The translations under genes were made by a program, and so were the position numbers. A DNA stretch of 64,000 bases from Cellulomonas_A sp047229345. Its GTDB lineage: Bacteria; Actinomycetota; Actinomycetes; Actinomycetales; Cellulomonadaceae. The DNA lies in NCBI RefSeq assembly GCF_047229345.1, contig NZ_JBFTER010000002.1, forward strand, positions 1 to 64,000. The letters are read 5' to 3'. The notes under the pieces are model-generated. The model was not told the origin of the DNA. It saw nothing but the letters and a program-made list of their open reading frames with translations, and made no database searches. Positions within the stretch are counted from its first letter, which is position 1, and every line of letters starts with the position of its first letter. Below, piece after piece: positions 8,236-15,928 of this stretch.

Positions 8236-9267
8236 TCAGCCCGCGTGCGTGCTCGAGTCGCGCACGACGAGCTCGGGCTGGAAGACGACGTCCTGCTCGG
8301 TGGCGTCGTCGCCCTCGAGCAGGATCGCCGCCGCGCGGTACCCCATCTCGAGCGCCGGCTGGCGCACCGACGTGAGCGGCGAGGCGAGCTCGCTCGAGAT
8401 GTCGAGGTCGTCGTACCCGACGAGGGCCGTCGAGCGCAGCAGCGCCGTCCCGCCGAGCGCGCGCAGCGCCCGCTGCGCACCGATCGCCACGAGGTCGTTG
8501 ACGCACAGCACCGCCTCGGGCGCCGCGCCGTCCCGCTCGGCGACCAGGCGGCGCATCGCCTCGTCGCCCCCGCGCGCGTCCATGCTGGAGACCGTGACCT
8601 CGCGGACCACCTCGTCCGGGTCGAGCCCCGCCCGCACGACCGCGTCGCGCACGCCGCGCTGCCGGTCGACGCACTGCCGGATCGAGTGCGGCCCGTTGAG
8701 GAGCACGAGCCGCTCGTGCCCGCGGCCGAGGAGGTGCCCGGCCGCGAGCGCGCCGCCCGCCCGGTCGTCGACCGCGACCGAGGGGATGCCGGGGACGGAC
8801 GACGGGTGGTCGAGCAGCACCACGCGGGTCCCGCGCGCGTGCACCTCCTCCACGGCCCGCGTGCCGGCCGACCCCGGGACGACGAGCACCCCGAGCACGC
8901 CGTGCTCCTCGAACAGGCGCAGGTAGCGCCGCTCGCGCTCGGGGTCGTCGTCCGAGCTCGCGAGCATGAGCATGTGGTCGTCGAGGCCCAGCCGGTCCTC
9001 GATGCCGCGGGCGACGTCGGTGAAGTACGGGTTGCGGATGTCGAGCACCAGCGCACCCACGGTCGTCACGGTGCGTGAGCGGAGCTGGCGCGCGACGCCG
9101 TTCGGGACGAAGCTCAGCGCGGCGATGGCGTCCTCGACCCGCGTGCGGGTCTCCGGCTTGACGACGTCCGGGCGGTTCAGGACGTTCGAGACCGTGCCGA
9201 CCGAGACGCCCGCCTCGCGCGCCACGTCCATCACGGACGCTCGCCGTCGTGACGTCGGGGCAGCCAT
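8236..9267 (-). CDS. LacI-family transcriptional regulator of the rhamnose cluster
   Basis: 343 aa from an ATG with GAAGAGGA ahead of it; the longer open frame upstream has no support. The N-terminal helix-turn-helix (about residues 12-31, with VSVGTVSNVLN) and hinge are followed by a periplasmic-binding-protein-like effector domain running to the C-terminus. It is the first gene of the same-strand cluster and lies directly before the palindromic operator and rhaI, so it most likely represses the operon until rhamnose or a derivative binds. The effector is not visible from the sequence. Confidence 0.9.
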   Translation of the reverse strand: MAAPTSRRRASVMDVAREAGVSVGTVSNVLNRPDVVKPETRTRVEDAIAALSFVPNGVARQLRSRTVTTVGALVLDIRNPYFTDVARGIEDRLGLDDHMLMLASSDDDPERERRYLRLFEEHGVLGVLVVPGSAGTRAVEEVHARGTRVVLLDHPSSVPGIPSVAVDDRAGGALAAGHLLGRGHERLVLLNGPHSIRQCVDRQRGVRDAVVRAGLDPDEVVREVTVSSMDARGGDEAMRRLVAERDGAAPEAVLCVNDLVAIGAQRALRALGGTALLRSTALVGYDDLDISSELASPLTSVRQPALEMGYRAAAILLEGDDATEQDVVFQPELVVRDSSTHAG

Positions 9268-9337
9268 GTCCGTCCTCTTCTCCGCGCGGGCGTCCGGCGC
9301 CCCGGCGCGCTGCGCGGCGAGGCGTGCGCCCAGCCTA

Positions 9338-9365
9338 GGTCCGCGGGCCGGGCAACCCGCGGACC
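9338..9365. promoter_or_regulatory. 10-bp inverted repeat in the lacI upstream region
   Basis: GGTCCGCGGG and CCCGCGGACC are perfect complements separated by 8 bp. The element adjoins a minus-strand TAGGCT (9332-9337) that could be the -10 box of the regulator gene. It differs from the rhaI operator, so it is either a site for another factor or an RNA hairpin. Confidence 0.4.
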
Positions 9366-9492
9366 CGCGCGTCCCACGACACGAGACGGTGCGGGACCGA
9401 GTGGGAGGGAGGCCGGCGTCGGCGCATGATGAGCCGTGCCCCGTCGGGCGCCCGACCGGCCCGGCGACCCTCGACCCGACCCGGAGGACCCC

Positions 9493-9903
9493 GTGCCCGT
9501 GCCCCCGCTGCCCGACGACGTCGCCGCGCTGCTCGCCCGCCCGAACCCGGCGGTCATGGCGACCGTCGCGTCCGACGGCCGACCCGTCACCGTCGCGACG
9601 TGGTACCTCGTCGAGCAGGACGGCACCGTGCTGCTCAACCTCGACGCGTCCCGGGCCCGGCTGAACCACCTGCGCACCGACCCGCGCGTCTCGCTGACCG
9701 CGCTCGCCGAGTCGAACTGGTACACCCACGTGAGCGTGCAGGGCACCGTCGTCTCGATCGAGGAGGACACCGACCTCGTCGACATCGACCGCCTGTCGAC
9801 CCACTACACCGGCAACCCGTACCCGACGCGTGACCGTGCCCGCGTCAGCGTCCGGGTGCGGATCGACCGCTGGCACGGCTGGGGCGCCGCGAAGCAGGAC
9901 TGA
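9493..9903 (+). CDS. PPOX-class split-barrel FMN/F420-dependent protein
   Basis: 136 aa from a GTG 4 bp after GGAGGA (9483-9488); the next GTG at 9499 is an alternative start. The pyridoxamine 5'-phosphate oxidase-like split barrel covers the protein: PAVMATV near the N-terminus, WYLVEQDGTVLLNLDASRAR in the middle, and a C-terminal basic strand. Actinobacterial members of this class bind FMN or F420 and reduce small molecules; the substrate is unknown. It is a stand-alone plus-strand gene, convergent with the F420-type reductase at 9965, which hints at a shared cofactor. Confidence 0.75.
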   Translation: MPVPPLPDDVAALLARPNPAVMATVASDGRPVTVATWYLVEQDGTVLLNLDASRARLNHLRTDPRVSLTALAESNWYTHVSVQGTVVSIEEDTDLVDIDRLSTHYTGNPYPTRDRARVSVRVRIDRWHGWGAAKQD

Positions 9904-9906
9904 GCA

Positions 9907-9956
9907 GGACCCCCGGAGGCTCGTGCGGCCCGGCGCTGCGCGAGCCCTCCGGGTCC
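9907..9956. terminator. Bidirectional hairpin between convergent genes
   Basis: A left arm at 9907-9923 pairs with a right arm at 9941-9956 with one or two bulges (CCGGAGG/CCTCCGG core, CTCG/CGAG inner). It lies exactly between the stops of the convergent split-barrel and reductase genes. There is no U-tract, as usual in these genomes. Confidence 0.5.
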
Positions 9957-9964
9957 GCGACGGG

Positions 9965-10681
9965 TCAGAAGACGCGTGCGGCGACGTCGACCCGCTCGGC
10001 GCTCCGCAGCGCCTGGAGCACCTCGGCCGACGACCGGGGGCCGGCCGGGGCCTGCAGGAGCTGCTCGTCCGGAGTCGACGGGTCCGCCAGGTACAGGCGG
10101 GTGTAGGCGGCCGACTCGGGCTCGAAGCGCCAGCTGTCGGCCAGGGACCCGGCATCGACCGTGTCGAAGCCCAGCCGGTCGAGGAGCGCTGCAGCGGTGG
10201 CCTTGGCCGCGGCGTCGTCGCCCGCGAGCGGCAGGGCCGAACGGTCGGCCGCCCCGGTCGGACGCGCGAGCTGCGGGATGTGGTGGGCGAGGATGTTCGT
10301 GAACGCCTTGACCAGCGCGCTGTCCGCGAAGTGCCGCTGCACGAGCTCGCTCGTGGTCAGCTCACCGGCGTCCAGCGCGGCGATCCGCCCGTCGCGCGAC
10401 GGGTAGTAGTTGGTGGTGTCCAGCACGACCTTGTCGGCCAGCAGGTCCGCCGGCACGTCCGGGTGCGCGCGCAACGGGATGGACAGCACCACGACCTCGC
10501 CGGCCTGCGCCGCCTCGTCGCTCGTCCCGGCCGTCGCCAGCGGTCCCAGCTCGGCCACGAGGGAATCGAGGCTCTGCGGACCCCGGGAGTTGGCGATCAC
10601 GACGTCCATCCCGGCTGCGACGGCGAGCCGCGCGATCGCGGCGCCGATGTTCCCGCTCCCGATGATGCCCAGAGTGCGCAT
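9965..10681 (-). CDS. NADPH-dependent F420 reductase-like NAD(P)-binding protein
   Basis: 238 aa from the ATG behind GGGGAGA. A Rossmann nucleotide-binding motif GIIGSGNIGAAIA lies at residues 5-17, followed by the ANSRGPQSL segment that contacts the NADP phosphate in F420H2:NADP oxidoreductase-like proteins. The C-terminal part has the ADSWRFEPESAAYTRLY region seen in stand-alone members. These enzymes move hydride between NADPH and coenzyme F420 or a related flavin. It has its own promoter with two copies of the operator shared with the tetR/MFS region, so it appears to be co-induced with the efflux pump. Activity on F420 itself is inferred. Confidence 0.75.
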   Translation of the reverse strand: MRTLGIIGSGNIGAAIARLAVAAGMDVVIANSRGPQSLDSLVAELGPLATAGTSDEAAQAGEVVVLSIPLRAHPDVPADLLADKVVLDTTNYYPSRDGRIAALDAGELTTSELVQRHFADSALVKAFTNILAHHIPQLARPTGAADRSALPLAGDDAAAKATAAALLDRLGFDTVDAGSLADSWRFEPESAAYTRLYLADPSTPDEQLLQAPAGPRSSAEVLQALRSAERVDVAARVF

Positions 10682-10731
10682 GGTCGTCTCCCCGCGTCGT
10701 CGAGCGGCGGCCGCCTGCCGCCGGAGCAAGG

Positions 10732-10746
10732 CGGAGAACGCCTCCG
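10732..10746. promoter_or_regulatory. TetR operator copy 1 (reductase promoter, downstream)
   Basis: CGGAGA-ACG-CCTCCG matches the consensus CGGAGA-N3-TCTCCG with one change. It lies just after the predicted transcription start of the reductase gene, with its centre 34 bp from copy 2. Confidence 0.6.
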
Positions 10747-10759
10747 CTTGCCTGTCCCG

Positions 10760-10789
10760 ACATTACGGAGAGGTTCTCCGCTTTGTCAA
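10760..10789 (-). promoter_or_regulatory. Reductase promoter with TetR operator in the spacer
   Basis: On the minus strand TTGACA (10784-10789) and TAATGT (10760-10765) are 18 bp apart. The perfect palindrome CGGAGA-N3-TCTCCG (10766-10780) fills the spacer, an ideal place for a repressor to exclude RNA polymerase. Confidence 0.75.
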
Positions 10790-10856
10790 CGTCGGCCGCA
10801 GCCGCGGCCCGCCGGCGGTCGCGCGACCCCGGCGCTCGACCGCGGCGTGGGACGGG

Positions 10857-11768
10857 TCAGCGCCGCGGCTCGAGGGCCGACGCCAGCCAGGCCTGGGCAC
10901 GCGTGAGCAGGGACTGCGCCACCGGCGTGCGGTGGGCCCAGTTCTCGAAGCCGTGCGGGGCACCCGCGACGACGTCGGTCGTCACCGGGACCCCCGCAGC
11001 CTCCAGGGCGTCCGCGTACGCGCGATCCTCTGCCGCGAAGAGCTCGATGTCGCCGTAGGCCAGGTACGCCGACGGGAGGCCGCGGAGGTCGGTGCGCCGG
11101 GCCGGGACGGCGTACGGCGGCGGATCGGCGCGGCCGGGTTCCCCTCGCAGGTAACCGGACCACCCCTCGCGGTTGGACCGGTTGTCCCACACGAAGTGCT
11201 CGACCGCGTCGAGGTCCCGCCGAGCCGCGGTGCGGTCGTCGAGCATGGGCGCGAACAGCCACTGCGCGACCGGCTGCACACCGCCGCCGTCGTGCAGGCG
11301 CTGCACGAGCGCGGCCGCCAGCCCCGCGCCGGCGCTCTCTCCCCCGACCGCGATCCGCCCCAGGTCCACGCCCAGCCGCGCGGCCTGCTCGACGAACCAG
11401 TGCCACCCCGCACGCACGTCGTCGTGCGCCGCGGGGAACGGGTGCTCGGGCGCGAAGCGGTAGTTGACGGAGACGATGACGACACCGAGCCGCTCCGCGG
11501 TGGACAGGCACAGCGCCTCGTCCTGGCGGGCGTCGCCGAAGAGCAGTCCGCCACCGTGGATCCACAGCAGGCCTGCGCCGCTCCGGACGCCGACCGGGAC
11601 GTAGGTGCGGAGCCGGACGGCACCGGCCTTCGCCGTGCGGACGCGCACGCGCTCCGACCGGGGGACGCGCATGACGCGGACCGCAGCGCGGACGAGCCAG
11701 CGGGGCGCCTTCACCTGCGCGCGCTGCATCGGCTCCCGCAGCTCCGGCAGGACGCGGTCGAGCTCCAT
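10857..11768 (-). CDS. Alpha/beta hydrolase fold-3 (HSL-type) esterase
   Basis: 303 aa. The ATG shares its A with the tetR stop (TGATG), so it is translationally coupled to the repressor. The oxyanion motif HGGG is at residues 71-74, the nucleophile motif GESAG has Ser145, and the C-terminal GAPHGFENWAH segment supplies the His. This is the hormone-sensitive-lipase family, acting on short acyl esters or lactones. In an efflux regulon it could inactivate an ester-containing toxic compound; that is inference. Upstream in-frame sequence belongs to the tetR region and was excluded. Confidence 0.85.
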   Translation of the reverse strand: MELDRVLPELREPMQRAQVKAPRWLVRAAVRVMRVPRSERVRVRTAKAGAVRLRTYVPVGVRSGAGLLWIHGGGLLFGDARQDEALCLSTAERLGVVIVSVNYRFAPEHPFPAAHDDVRAGWHWFVEQAARLGVDLGRIAVGGESAGAGLAAALVQRLHDGGGVQPVAQWLFAPMLDDRTAARRDLDAVEHFVWDNRSNREGWSGYLRGEPGRADPPPYAVPARRTDLRGLPSAYLAYGDIELFAAEDRAYADALEAAGVPVTTDVVAGAPHGFENWAHRTPVAQSLLTRAQAWLASALEPRR

Positions 11769-12376
11769 CAGCCCTCCGCGCCGGGTCGGGCCGGAGCGCT
11801 CGACCACCCGGTCCGCAGCAGCGCGGACAGTGCCGCTCCCGACGCGTCGTCGGCCATCGCGGCCCCGCGGACCCAGCTGACCGCCAGCACCGCGAGGAAC
11901 AGGTCGCGCCCACGCACCTCGGGGCGGGCGCCGCCCTCGCGCTGCGCTGCGCGGAGGAACTCGTCGGTGGTCGAGACGAAGCCCTCGCAGGTGAGGGCCA
12001 GGGGGGACGTGCCCTCGGCGAGCGCCTGGCGCAGCGGCTCGGGCAGACCGTCGAAGGCGCCGGCCCACTCGGCCAGGGCGTCGAGCCACTGGGCGAGCGC
12101 GTCAGCCGCGTCACCCGCGCCGGCCCGGAGGGACTCACGCCGCTGCTCCAGCCGCTCCCGCCGGGCCGACAGCAGCGCCGCGAGCAGCGCCTCGCGGTTG
12201 GGGAAGTGCCGGTACAGCGTCCCCGGCCCCACGCCGGCCTGCTTCGCGATCGCGTCCAACGACCCGGAGACCCCGTGCGCGGAGAAGTACTCCTCGGCCG
12301 TGTCGAGGATGTGGCTGCGGTTGCGCTGGGCGTCGGTCCGCGGCTTGCGCCCGGCGCCCGGAGTGGTCTGCGACAC
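11768..12376 (-). CDS. TetR-family repressor
   Basis: 202 aa, GTG start with GAGAGGA ahead of it. The N-terminal helix-turn-helix (about residues 15-61) includes AIAKQAGVGPGTLYRHFPNR, followed by a variable ligand-binding domain. It is divergent from an MFS pump, the classical arrangement of drug-responsive repressors. Two palindromes of the type CGGAGA-N3-TCTCCG occupy the 147-bp divergent promoter region, and the same palindrome occurs twice at the reductase promoter 1.6 kb away. The ligand is unknown. Confidence 0.9.
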   Translation of the reverse strand: MSQTTPGAGRKPRTDAQRNRSHILDTAEEYFSAHGVSGSLDAIAKQAGVGPGTLYRHFPNREALLAALLSARRERLEQRRESLRAGAGDAADALAQWLDALAEWAGAFDGLPEPLRQALAEGTSPLALTCEGFVSTTDEFLRAAQREGGARPEVRGRDLFLAVLAVSWVRGAAMADDASGAALSALLRTGWSSAPARPGAEG

Positions 12377-12392
12377 GTTCGGGGTCCTCTCG

Positions 12393-12422
12393 TTGACTTT
12401 CCGGAGACACTCTCCGTATCGT
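12393..12422 (+). promoter_or_regulatory. MFS-pump promoter with TetR operator in the spacer
   Basis: TTGACT (12393-12398) and TATCGT (12417-12422) are separated by 18 bp that end with CGGAGA-CAC-TCTCCG (12402-12416), a perfect palindrome. The layout copies that of the reductase promoter at 10760-10789. Confidence 0.75.
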
Positions 12423-12432
12423 CACGGCTAAC

Positions 12433-12447
12433 CGGAGACTATCTCCA
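12433..12447. promoter_or_regulatory. TetR operator copy 4 (tetR side)
   Basis: CGGAGA-CTA-TCTCCA has one mismatch to the consensus. Its centre is 31 bp from the copy at 12402-12416. It probably controls the minus-strand tetR promoter (autoregulation), whose -35/-10 boxes are weak and not confidently placed. Confidence 0.6.
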
Positions 12448-12523
12448 TCTACCCGTCCGCCGCCAGTGCCTCGAGGCGTCGGGCGCGGTGAAGCCACCCC
12501 GCAGAGACGGAGCACGAACCGAC

Positions 12524-13996
12524 ATGGTGACCTCGACGACGGCAGCAGCAGCTGCCCCGGTGGCCTCGTCCGCCGATCCCCGCACGCGGCTCGCGCCCGG
12601 CGACGCGCTGGTCATCGGCCTGCTCATGGGGTCCGCGTTCATCGTCCTGCTGAACGAGATGCTGCTCGGGGTGGCGCTGCCCAGCCTGATCGCGGACCTG
12701 CGGATCACTCCGACGACCGGGCAGTGGCTGACGACCGGCTACCTGCTGACGCTCGCCGTGCTCGTCCCGGCGACCGGCTTCGTCATGCGGCGCTTCCACC
12801 TGCGCACGATCTTCCTCGGTGCCATGTCGCTGTTCGTTCTGGGCACCGCGATCGCCGCCGCCGCACCGGGCTTCGGCGTGCTGCTGGCCGGCCGGCTCGT
12901 CCAGGCCGTCGGCACCGCGGTCTTCGTCCCGCTGCTGATGACGACCGCCATGCGCCTGGTCCCCGCGGCCCGGCGCGGCCGCACGATGGCCCTCGTCACC
13001 GCCGTCCCGGCCATCGCGCCCGCCGTCGGTCCGGCCGTCTCCGGGCTCGTGCTGTCCCAGCTGCCCTGGCGGTGGCTGTTCATCCTCGTCCTGCCGATCG
13101 CCTTGGTCGCTCTCGCGCTCGGGGCGGCCAGGCTCCGGAACATCACCACGCCGGAGCCGGTCACGCTCGACGTGCCGTCCCTGGTCCTGTCCGCCGTCGG
13201 GTTCGGTGCGCTCGTCTTCGGGCTCGCCTCGATCGGGGAGTCGGTCACCGGTCACGTCGCCCTCCCCCCGCTCGTCCCGATCACCGTGGGCCTCGCGGGG
13301 GTCGCGGCCTTCGTGCTGCGCCAGCTCGCGCTGCGACGGCGCACCGAGCCGTTCCTCGACCTGCGGATCTTCCGCACGAGGACCTTCACGCTGTCGCTCG
13401 TGGTGATGCTCGTCGTCGCGATGAACGGGTTCGGCACCGCACTGGTCCTGCCCCTGATCCTCAGCGGCGTGCTCGGGCTCGAGACCCTGGCGATCGGGCT
13501 CTTCCTCGTCCCGAGCGGGGCGGTCATCGCGCTGGTGTCCGCTCTCGGCGGCCGTGTCTACGACCGCGTCGGACCGCGCCCGCTGACGATCCCGGGTGCG
13601 CTGGTCTGGACCGCCTCGCTGTGGTTCCTCAGCACGCTGGACCAGGACACGGGCGTCGGCACGCTGCTGGTCGCGTACCTCGTGATGTCCGCCGCCCAGG
13701 CCCTGATGTGGGCACCCCTGACCACGACGGCCCTGTCGTCCCTGCGCGCCGACCTCTACCCGCACGGCACCGCGGCGTTCACGACCGCCCAGCAGCTCGC
13801 CGGAGCCGCCGGCGGGGCGGTGCTCGTCTCCGCCTACACGATCGCCTCCCGCGCCGCGGACGCCGGGGCGCTCACGGTCGGCGAAGCGGTGTCCGCGGGG
13901 CGGGGCGCCTTCACGGCCGCGGGGGTCATCGCCGTCGGGGCGGTCATCGGCACCTTGTTCATCGGCAGGCCGACCCCGGGGGCGGACACCCCCTGA
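12524..13996 (+). CDS. MFS drug-efflux transporter (DHA2/14-TM type)
   Basis: 490 aa, ATG start. Hydrophobic segments along the whole length are consistent with 14 transmembrane helices of the EmrB/QacA (DHA2) family. The first helix is followed by LPSLIADLRITPTTGQWLTTGY, which includes the family motif around the TGQW turn; GRLVQAVGTAVFVPLL is the typical second-motif region. Proton-driven export of a hydrophobic or cationic compound is expected. It is divergent from its probable repressor and followed 66 bp later by a split-barrel gene that may be co-transcribed. Substrate unknown. Confidence 0.88.
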   Translation: MVTSTTAAAAAPVASSADPRTRLAPGDALVIGLLMGSAFIVLLNEMLLGVALPSLIADLRITPTTGQWLTTGYLLTLAVLVPATGFVMRRFHLRTIFLGAMSLFVLGTAIAAAAPGFGVLLAGRLVQAVGTAVFVPLLMTTAMRLVPAARRGRTMALVTAVPAIAPAVGPAVSGLVLSQLPWRWLFILVLPIALVALALGAARLRNITTPEPVTLDVPSLVLSAVGFGALVFGLASIGESVTGHVALPPLVPITVGLAGVAAFVLRQLALRRRTEPFLDLRIFRTRTFTLSLVVMLVVAMNGFGTALVLPLILSGVLGLETLAIGLFLVPSGAVIALVSALGGRVYDRVGPRPLTIPGALVWTASLWFLSTLDQDTGVGTLLVAYLVMSAAQALMWAPLTTTALSSLRADLYPHGTAAFTTAQQLAGAAGGAVLVSAYTIASRAADAGALTVGEAVSAGRGAFTAAGVIAVGAVIGTLFIGRPTPGADTP

Positions 13997-14062
13997 CCGA
14001 TGAGTTCCGGCCGGGCGTCGCGTCTGCCCCACGACGACGACCCCGACCCGGGAGGCAGGACC

Positions 14063-14535
14063 ATGGCGGTCGACGACGGTGCGGACGACGCGACGGTGGC
14101 GGACGAGGCGCGGCGCGTGGTCGCGGCGGCCACCTACCTGACGCTCGCCACCGCCGACGCCCGGGGACGGCCGTGGGCGACGCCCGTGTGGTTCGCCGAG
14201 CGGGACTGCGCCGACTTCGTCTGGGTGTCGCGCCCCGGCGCACGTCACTCCGTCAACGTCGCCGCGCAGCCCGCCGTGGCCGTCGTCGTCTTCGACTCGA
14301 CCGCCGCGGTGGGCGGTGCCGCGGCGGTGTACGTCGAGGCGGAGGCTGCCGAGGTCGGCCCGGACGACCGGGCGGACGCGCTCGCCGTCTACAACCGGCG
14401 CACCGCCGAGCAGGGGCTGCGGACGTGGACGCGCAGGACGTCACCGGGGCGGCGCAGTTCCGGCTGTACCGGGCCCGGGCGTCGCACGTCTACGTCCTCG
14501 ACGAGCACGACGGTCGGGTCGAGGTCCGCGTCTAG
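14063..14535 (+). pseudogene. Split-barrel (PPOX-class) FMN/F420 protein, frameshifted
   Basis: An ATG at 14063, 7 nt after GGAGG, opens a split-barrel protein with YLTLATADARGRPWATPVW near the start. It reads normally to about AEQGLRTW (14428) and then loses family character. The missing end, from AQDVTGAAQFRLYRA to VEVRV and a TAG at 14533-14535, continues in the next frame from 14431. Joining the two gives about 157 residues, a normal length. One base is missing relative to an intact gene near 14429-14433, at a place with no homopolymer. It may be a true mutation or an assembly error. It follows the MFS gene and may have belonged to the same regulon. Confidence 0.7.
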
Positions 14536-14674
14536 GCTGCTCGTCCGCGAGCGCGCGCCACGAGGCCGGTCACGACCGTCGGGAGCTCGACCGCGTCGAT
14601 GGCCCGGTCGACCGCCGCGCACCCCGCCCGGCCCGCCCGGCCCCGCCCGCTCGGTTCAGCTCCGCCCGGCTCGG

Positions 14675-15829
14675 TCAGCTCCGCCGGAACGGCGCCCAGC
14701 CGTCGTCGCCCGCGAGGTAGGCCCGCGGGGTGAACGCTGCGGCCTCGGCACGCGTGAGCTGCGGCCGGTCGGGCGTCACGAGCGCACCGGGCCCGCGATT
14801 GTGGTGCTCGGCGAAGCGCGCGTCGCGCCAGGACCAACCACCCGAGAAGTCGCTCCACGGGGTGGCCCCGACGTGCGCACCGATCCACGAGTCCCGCACG
14901 AGCACCTGGCCGATCGCGTCGGGGTCGTTGCTCGGGTGCCAGGGCCGGCCGAGGAAGACGGTGCCCGCGGGCGCGTCGCTCGTGAAGCGGCAGCGCGTGA
15001 ACAGGAAGCCGTACGGGTTCGCGATCATCGTGCTCGGGGCGGTGACGTACCCGTTGTTGGTCGTCGAGCCCCTCGTGAGCGAGCGGATCTCGCAGACCTC
15101 GAACACGGCGGTCCCGCGGCCGAAGACGAAGTCGACGTCGCCCTCGACGTAGCAGTCGCGGAAGTAGGCGCGCGCGACGACCGCCGCCGACGCGCTGTTG
15201 ACGTACAGCGTGTCCTGGTTGCCGAGGAACCGGACGCCGTCGAAGACGAGCCGGTCCGCACGGGTCAGCACCGCGACGGCCTGGCGGTTGGTGATCTCGG
15301 GGTGCGCGGCCTCGTCGAACAGGTTGGCGAACGTGAGGTTGCGCGCGGTGAAGTCGGAGCCGTCCAGCGTCACGCTCGCGCTGCCGCTCGTGCCGTAGGT
15401 GCCGGTGCCGTCCGGCTTGGGGGTCCCGTTCGCGTTGTCGTAGGCGATGACGACGTCCTGCGCGCGGCGCCCGGTGCCGACGAGGGTGAGGAACGGCTTC
15501 GTCGCGGGGACCTTGACGAGCTCCCGGTACTCGCCCGGGCGGACCGCGATGACCCACGGCTCCGTGGCGCCCTCCGGGGCGGCGTCGATCGCGGCCTGGA
15601 CGCTCGCGAAGTCGGCCCGGCCGTCGGCGGAGACGGTCGCGTCGGGCCGGCCCTGGTGGCCGTCGTGCCCCGCACCGCTCCCCCGCTCGGCGACGCGCGT
15701 GGCGTCCGGCGCGGCCTCGCCGGAGGGGTCCGGGACGGTCGCGGCAGCGGTCGGGGCGAGGGCTCCCACGACCAGGCCGAGCACAGCCACCGGGATCGCG
15801 AGCAGTCGGGTGCGTCGTCGTGCGTGCAT
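14675..15829 (-). CDS. Secreted pectinesterase (CE8)
   Basis: 384 aa. A basic N-terminus and a hydrophobic stretch ending in APTAAA (about residue 30) form a Sec signal peptide, so the enzyme acts outside the cell. The right-handed beta-helix carries the CE8 motifs GNQDTLY, EGDVDFVFG and LGRPWHP; the two Asp of the QDT and DFVFG motifs are the catalytic pair in the family. It removes methyl esters from homogalacturonan. It has its own upstream palindrome, pointing to sugar-responsive LacI-type control. No other pectinolytic gene is adjacent. Confidence 0.92.
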   Translation of the reverse strand: MHARRRTRLLAIPVAVLGLVVGALAPTAAATVPDPSGEAAPDATRVAERGSGAGHDGHQGRPDATVSADGRADFASVQAAIDAAPEGATEPWVIAVRPGEYRELVKVPATKPFLTLVGTGRRAQDVVIAYDNANGTPKPDGTGTYGTSGSASVTLDGSDFTARNLTFANLFDEAAHPEITNRQAVAVLTRADRLVFDGVRFLGNQDTLYVNSASAAVVARAYFRDCYVEGDVDFVFGRGTAVFEVCEIRSLTRGSTTNNGYVTAPSTMIANPYGFLFTRCRFTSDAPAGTVFLGRPWHPSNDPDAIGQVLVRDSWIGAHVGATPWSDFSGGWSWRDARFAEHHNRGPGALVTPDRPQLTRAEAAAFTPRAYLAGDDGWAPFRRS

Positions 15830-15844
15830 CTCTACCTCACTGTA

Positions 15845-15856
15845 GAAAGCGCTTTC
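15845..15856. promoter_or_regulatory. LacI-type palindrome upstream of pectinesterase
   Basis: GAAAGCGCTTTC is a perfect 12-bp palindrome with a central CG, 16 bp before the pectinesterase start. It differs from the rhamnose operator, so a different LacI-family regulator, not encoded in the window, is expected. Confidence 0.6.
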
Positions 15857-15928
15857 CGGACGCGCCGACGCTAGGGCACCCGCCGGGGACCGGTCAAGGT
15901 CCCTGCGCTCGGCGCCGGCGCGGCCCGG

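Noticed and set aside
14429..14433. Programmed -1 frameshift in the split-barrel gene
   Set aside because: No slippery heptamer and no stable downstream structure at the right distance were seen; a plain mutation or sequence error is simpler.
14536..14674. Possible gene remnant on the minus strand ending VELPTVVTGLVARARGR
   Set aside because: It looks protein-like for about 25 residues but is only the end of a frame that shadows the pectinesterase gene. Too short to support a pseudogene.
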